Made by a program: the position numbers and the translations under genes
The notes under the pieces: model-generated
Databases searched by the model: none
What the model saw: only the letters and a program-made list of their open reading frames with translations
What the model was told of the DNA's origin: nothing
Part shown: one piece after another, positions 6,654-9,437 of the stretch
Layout: each line of letters begins with the position of its first letter
How positions within the stretch are numbered: the stretch's first letter is position 1
Origin: Flavobacteriales bacterium
GTDB taxonomy: Bacteria; Bacteroidota; Bacteroidia; Flavobacteriales_D; Sanyastnellaceae
Assembly: GCA_015663855.1 (NCBI GenBank)
Contig: DQRJ01000085.1
Coordinates: forward strand, 1 to 9,437
Reading direction: 5' to 3'
Length of the DNA stretch: 9,437 nucleotides

Positions 6654-7895
6654 ATGACAACAACTAATAGACATAAGATACTTAACGATCCTATTTATGG
6701 TTTCGTTACGTTGCGACATCCGTTCACTTTACAGCTTCTAGACCATCCTTATGTTCAAAGACTCAGGCGGATAAGCCAATTGGGACTTAGTCATTTGGTT
6801 TATCCAGGAGCCGTACACAATAGATTTCACCACGCGGTAGGATCAATGTTCCTGATGCAGCAAGCTATCGATAGCCTCCGATCTAAAGGAACTATCATCT
6901 CTACTGAGGAAGATGAAGCAGTGTGTTACGCCATTTTACTACACGATATGGGACACGGGCCTTTCAGCCATGCTCTAGAGCACAGCATTGTGAAGGGCGT
7001 TCATCATGAGGACATCTCAACGATGATAATGGACCGATTAAACAAAGAATTCGACGGAAAATTATCTCTTGCTATTAAAATTTTTAAGAACGAATATTCA
7101 AAGAAATTCCTACACCAACTAGTCTCCTCCCAACTCGATATGGATAGGCTCGACTACTTAGCTCGAGACAGTTTCTACTCCGGAGTTACAGAGGGCAAAG
7201 TCGGGTCCGAGCGTATTATTAAGATGCTTTCAGTATCTCAAGACCAGCTTGTCGTTGAAGAAAAAGGGATTTACAGCATAGAAAAATTCATCGTAGCCAG
7301 ACGATTAATGTACTGGCAGGTCTATCTACACCGAACCGTTCTAAGTGCTGAGCACATGCTTACCCTAGTCCTACGCAGAGCTAAATATCTTTCTAAAAAA
7401 GGAGTCGAACTCTTCTCTACCCCAGCCCTTTCGCAATTCTTAAAGAACGACTACGATAAGCATTCGTTCGAATCGAATCCCGATATCCTTAATTGGTTTT
7501 GTGAACTTGACGATTCAGACATCTACAGCGCTATGAAGACTTGGCGTCACAATGACGACAAAGTTCTATCATCGCTCAGCTCAAGGCTTCTCGACAGAAA
7601 TCTATTCCGCATAGAATTAAGATCGGAACCCTTTACCGACGCCGAAGTCGAAGAAAGAATCCAGGCAGTAGTTTCTAGCATGAACATAACTCACGAGGAA
7701 GCCACCTATTTCGTCTCAAACGACACGATAACGAACGTAGCATACTCCGAGAACGGAATCCAAATAATGTACAAAAACGGCGATCTAAAGGACTTCGCAG
7801 AAGCAAACGATCATCTATCACTTGAGCATTTAACTCGCCCAGTAATTAAATCGTTTTTGTGTTACCCGAAAGATATTCCAGCCCCTAGTTGGTAG
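6654..7895 (+). CDS. HD-domain phosphohydrolase (COG1078-like, dNTPase/SAMHD1-related)
   Basis: This 413-residue cytosolic protein belongs to the HD hydrolases related to B. subtilis YwfO and SAMHD1, metal-dependent enzymes that often remove triphosphate from (d)NTPs. The N-terminus NDPIYGFV and YVQRLRRISQLGLSHLVYPGA are typical of the family. The metal ligands appear complete: H60 in NRFHHAVGS, H97-D98 in LLHDMGHGPFSH, and D167 in LDMDRLDYLARDS, aligning with the four H/H/D/D residues of SAMHD1. The C-terminal half (about 210-413) is less conserved and has no recognised domain. No signal peptide or membrane segment is seen. The ATG lies twelve residues before the conserved NDPIYGF (N11-F17 region) and has no Shine-Dalgarno. 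It diverges from porX and converges with the RNase gene three bases after its TAG. Substrate (dNTP, GTP or a signalling nucleotide) cannot be decided from sequence. Confidence 0.9.
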   Translation: MTTTNRHKILNDPIYGFVTLRHPFTLQLLDHPYVQRLRRISQLGLSHLVYPGAVHNRFHHAVGSMFLMQQAIDSLRSKGTIISTEEDEAVCYAILLHDMGHGPFSHALEHSIVKGVHHEDISTMIMDRLNKEFDGKLSLAIKIFKNEYSKKFLHQLVSSQLDMDRLDYLARDSFYSGVTEGKVGSERIIKMLSVSQDQLVVEEKGIYSIEKFIVARRLMYWQVYLHRTVLSAEHMLTLVLRRAKYLSKKGVELFSTPALSQFLKNDYDKHSFESNPDILNWFCELDDSDIYSAMKTWRHNDDKVLSSLSSRLLDRNLFRIELRSEPFTDAEVEERIQAVVSSMNITHEEATYFVSNDTITNVAYSENGIQIMYKNGDLKDFAEANDHLSLEHLTRPVIKSFLCYPKDIPAPSW

Positions 7896-7898
7896 AAT

Positions 7899-9437
7899 TT
7901 AAGAGCTCAGCTCCTCACCTAACTCTGTGTAGATATGGTACTCCAAAATTTCCATCGAAGAGTTACTCTCTAAATCAAGTTCGATTCCGAACTCCTTCTC
8001 CCATTCAGTTCTTACTGAAGAACCAAACCATCCTTTTAGAGCCCTAAATGCCTCGCCCTTAATTAAATATGCCTCGAGGATAGGATGAAGAAGCAAAGTA
8101 AGCTTCTTATGACCCTCACCTTTAGTGAGATATTTAATACTTGACTTAATGGTGTCAGTAACAAGGATTGCCGCTTGAACGGACCCTGTACCATTACAAG
8201 AAGGACATCTATCTTGAGTTTGAACATTTGCAACATCTCTTACTCTTTGACGAGTTAGTTCCATTACACCAAACTTAGATGGAGGAGCAATATTATGCTT
8301 TGCCTTATCAATCTTCATGGCCAACTTCATAGAATCGGTGAGCTGTTTATTATGCTCACGCTTAGCCATGTCAATAAAGTCAATAGCGACAATACCACCA
8401 ATATCTCGTAGACGAAGTAGACGAGCGATTTCGTCAACACATTCCAAATTAGTTTGGAGAGCGTTTTCTTCTTGACTCGTCGCTCCTTTCTTTCGACCTC
8501 CACTATTTACGTCGATGACGAACATAGCTTCGGTTTGTTCTATGATAAGGTAAGCACCACTTTGAAGCGACACCTTCTTTCCGAAAGTAGCTTTAATCTG
8601 ACGGTGTATAGATAGAGTATTGAAGAGGTCTTTATCCCTTGCAAACTTTACCGAATCAACCTTGTCAGATCCAATTGACCCTAGGTACGTTTTCACTTGA
8701 TCAGCAAGCTTTTCATCGTTTACACGAATCAACTCACATTCAGGTCGTAAAACATCTCTAAGGACAGTACTCGTTTTATTGAGTTCTCCTAGTATTCGCT
8801 TTCCAGGCTTAGCTCGTTTTAATCCCTCAAACAACTCTCCCCAACGCTTCATCAAATCTGACAAGTCGCTATGAAGATCCGCCGAACCTTTTTCTTGGGC
8901 AACTGTTCTCACAATTATTCCAAACCCAGGTGGGCGGATGCTTATGATTAAACTTTTCAGTCTTTTTCTTTCCTTCTCATTCTTTATTCTCGATGATAGG
9001 CTAACCTTATCTGAGAATGGAACAAGTACTAAAAAACGTCCTGGTAAAGTTACCTCAGCAGTTAATCTAGGACCCTTAGAGCTAATCGGCTCTTTCGTGA
9101 CTTGCACCATCACGAGCTGAGAAGAACTTACATAGTCCTTCATAGCCCCTTTCTTGTCAATTTTCGGCTCTAGCTTAAACTTCTTAATATCACTGACTGG
9201 TAATTTACCAGACATTATGAGCTTAGTCCATTTTTGCTGAGTCTTAAACTGAACTCCCAAATCACTATGGTGCAGAAAAGCATCCCTTTCATACCCCACG
9301 TCAATAAATCCTGCGTTGAGATTAGGCATTACTTTCCTGACACGACCTAAGTAAATATCTCCTACTCTGTAGGAAGTTTCACCTGGATCACGATGTAGCT
9401 CGACGAGCTTACCTTCTTCAAGGATTGCTAACTCAAC
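7899..9437 (-). CDS. rng: Ribonuclease E/G (RNase G type), 5' end cut by window edge
   Basis: RNase E/G endonucleases cut single-stranded AU-rich RNA and act in rRNA maturation and mRNA decay. The frame stays open to the right edge: 36 codons precede the Met at 9329, beginning VELAILEEGKLVELH, so that Met is internal and only about a dozen N-terminal residues are missing. An S1-type RNA-binding region (GDIYLGRVRKVMPNLNAGF ... DAFLHHSDL) contains a lysine-rich insertion, common in Bacteroidota. FGIIVRTV is the 5'-monophosphate sensor. The catalytic Asp residues are in FVIDVNSGG (codon 8511-8513) and VAIDFIDM (codons 8379-8381 and 8370-8372). CPSC (codons 8205-8207 and 8196-8198) is the zinc-link. 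The protein stops soon after the small domain at about 520 residues in total, so it has no RNase E degradosome tail. It converges with the HD gene. Identity is secure. Confidence 0.95.
   Translation of the reverse strand, partial: VELAILEEGKLVELHRDPGETSYRVGDIYLGRVRKVMPNLNAGFIDVGYERDAFLHHSDLGVQFKTQQKWTKLIMSGKLPVSDIKKFKLEPKIDKKGAMKDYVSSSQLVMVQVTKEPISSKGPRLTAEVTLPGRFLVLVPFSDKVSLSSRIKNEKERKRLKSLIISIRPPGFGIIVRTVAQEKGSADLHSDLSDLMKRWGELFEGLKRAKPGKRILGELNKTSTVLRDVLRPECELIRVNDEKLADQVKTYLGSIGSDKVDSVKFARDKDLFNTLSIHRQIKATFGKKVSLQSGAYLIIEQTEAMFVIDVNSGGRKKGATSQEENALQTNLECVDEIARLLRLRDIGGIVAIDFIDMAKREHNKQLTDSMKLAMKIDKAKHNIAPPSKFGVMELTRQRVRDVANVQTQDRCPSCNGTGSVQAAILVTDTIKSSIKYLTKGEGHKKLTLLLHPILEAYLIKGEAFRALKGWFGSSVRTEWEKEFGIELDLESNSSMEILEYHIYTELGEELSS

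Noticed and set aside
6223..6657. Plus-strand frame of 144 codons across porX and the spacer
   Set aside because: Opposite conserved receiver-domain codons of porX; composition and wording do not look like a real protein.
7903..7913. GAGCTCAGCTC inverted repeat at the end of the RNase gene as a terminator
   Set aside because: The loop would be one base and no T-run follows on either strand; it lies within coding sequence.
1..9437. CRISPR array, tRNA/rRNA, insertion sequence, toxin-antitoxin or defence island
   Set aside because: No regular direct repeats, clover-leaf sequences, transposase motifs or defence-type domains are visible; coding density is nearly complete with housekeeping genes.

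Overview
The window looks like a housekeeping stretch of a Bacteroidota (sensu lato) chromosome. The evidence is the family-level wording of several proteins. MutS has the KVTPLMKQY start and the NGSASEIELAGFPYHSLD segment. ClpX has FGLIPELVGR. A PorX-type response regulator with a PglZ/alkaline-phosphatase output domain lies next to tsaE and an alanine-dehydrogenase-like gene. Only mutS has a clear Shine-Dalgarno-like sequence, which also suits this phylum. A deep or marine branch such as Balneolia/Rhodothermia is possible, but I cannot prove it from sequence alone.

Layout from left to right: the 3' end of clpX (+, cut by the left edge); a 109-bp spacer with short inverted repeats; full-length mutS (+); a 34-bp convergent gap; a minus-strand cluster transcribed porX -> tsaE -> ald, in which the porX stop and tsaE start overlap by one base; a 98-bp divergent spacer; an HD-domain phosphohydrolase (+); a 3-bp convergent gap; and most of an RNase E/G gene (-, cut by the right edge, lacking only its first dozen or so codons). 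No non-coding stretch exceeds about 110 bp. I see no tRNA, rRNA, CRISPR array, insertion sequence or convincing intrinsic terminator.

Functionally the genes cover protein unfolding (ClpX), mismatch repair (MutS), tRNA t6A modification (TsaE), amino-acid or nicotinamide-linked redox chemistry (Ald-like), regulation of type IX secretion and envelope stress (PorX), nucleotide hydrolysis (HD protein) and RNA processing (RNase G). No obviously new multi-gene system is visible. The points most worth a second look are the Ald-like protein that lacks the canonical catalytic His, the translationally linked porX-tsaE pair, the divergent HD hydrolase/PorX pair, -10-like boxes placed as for leaderless transcripts, a shift of codon style inside mutS, and a row of 10-bp inverted repeats with a DnaA-box-like 9-mer before mutS.
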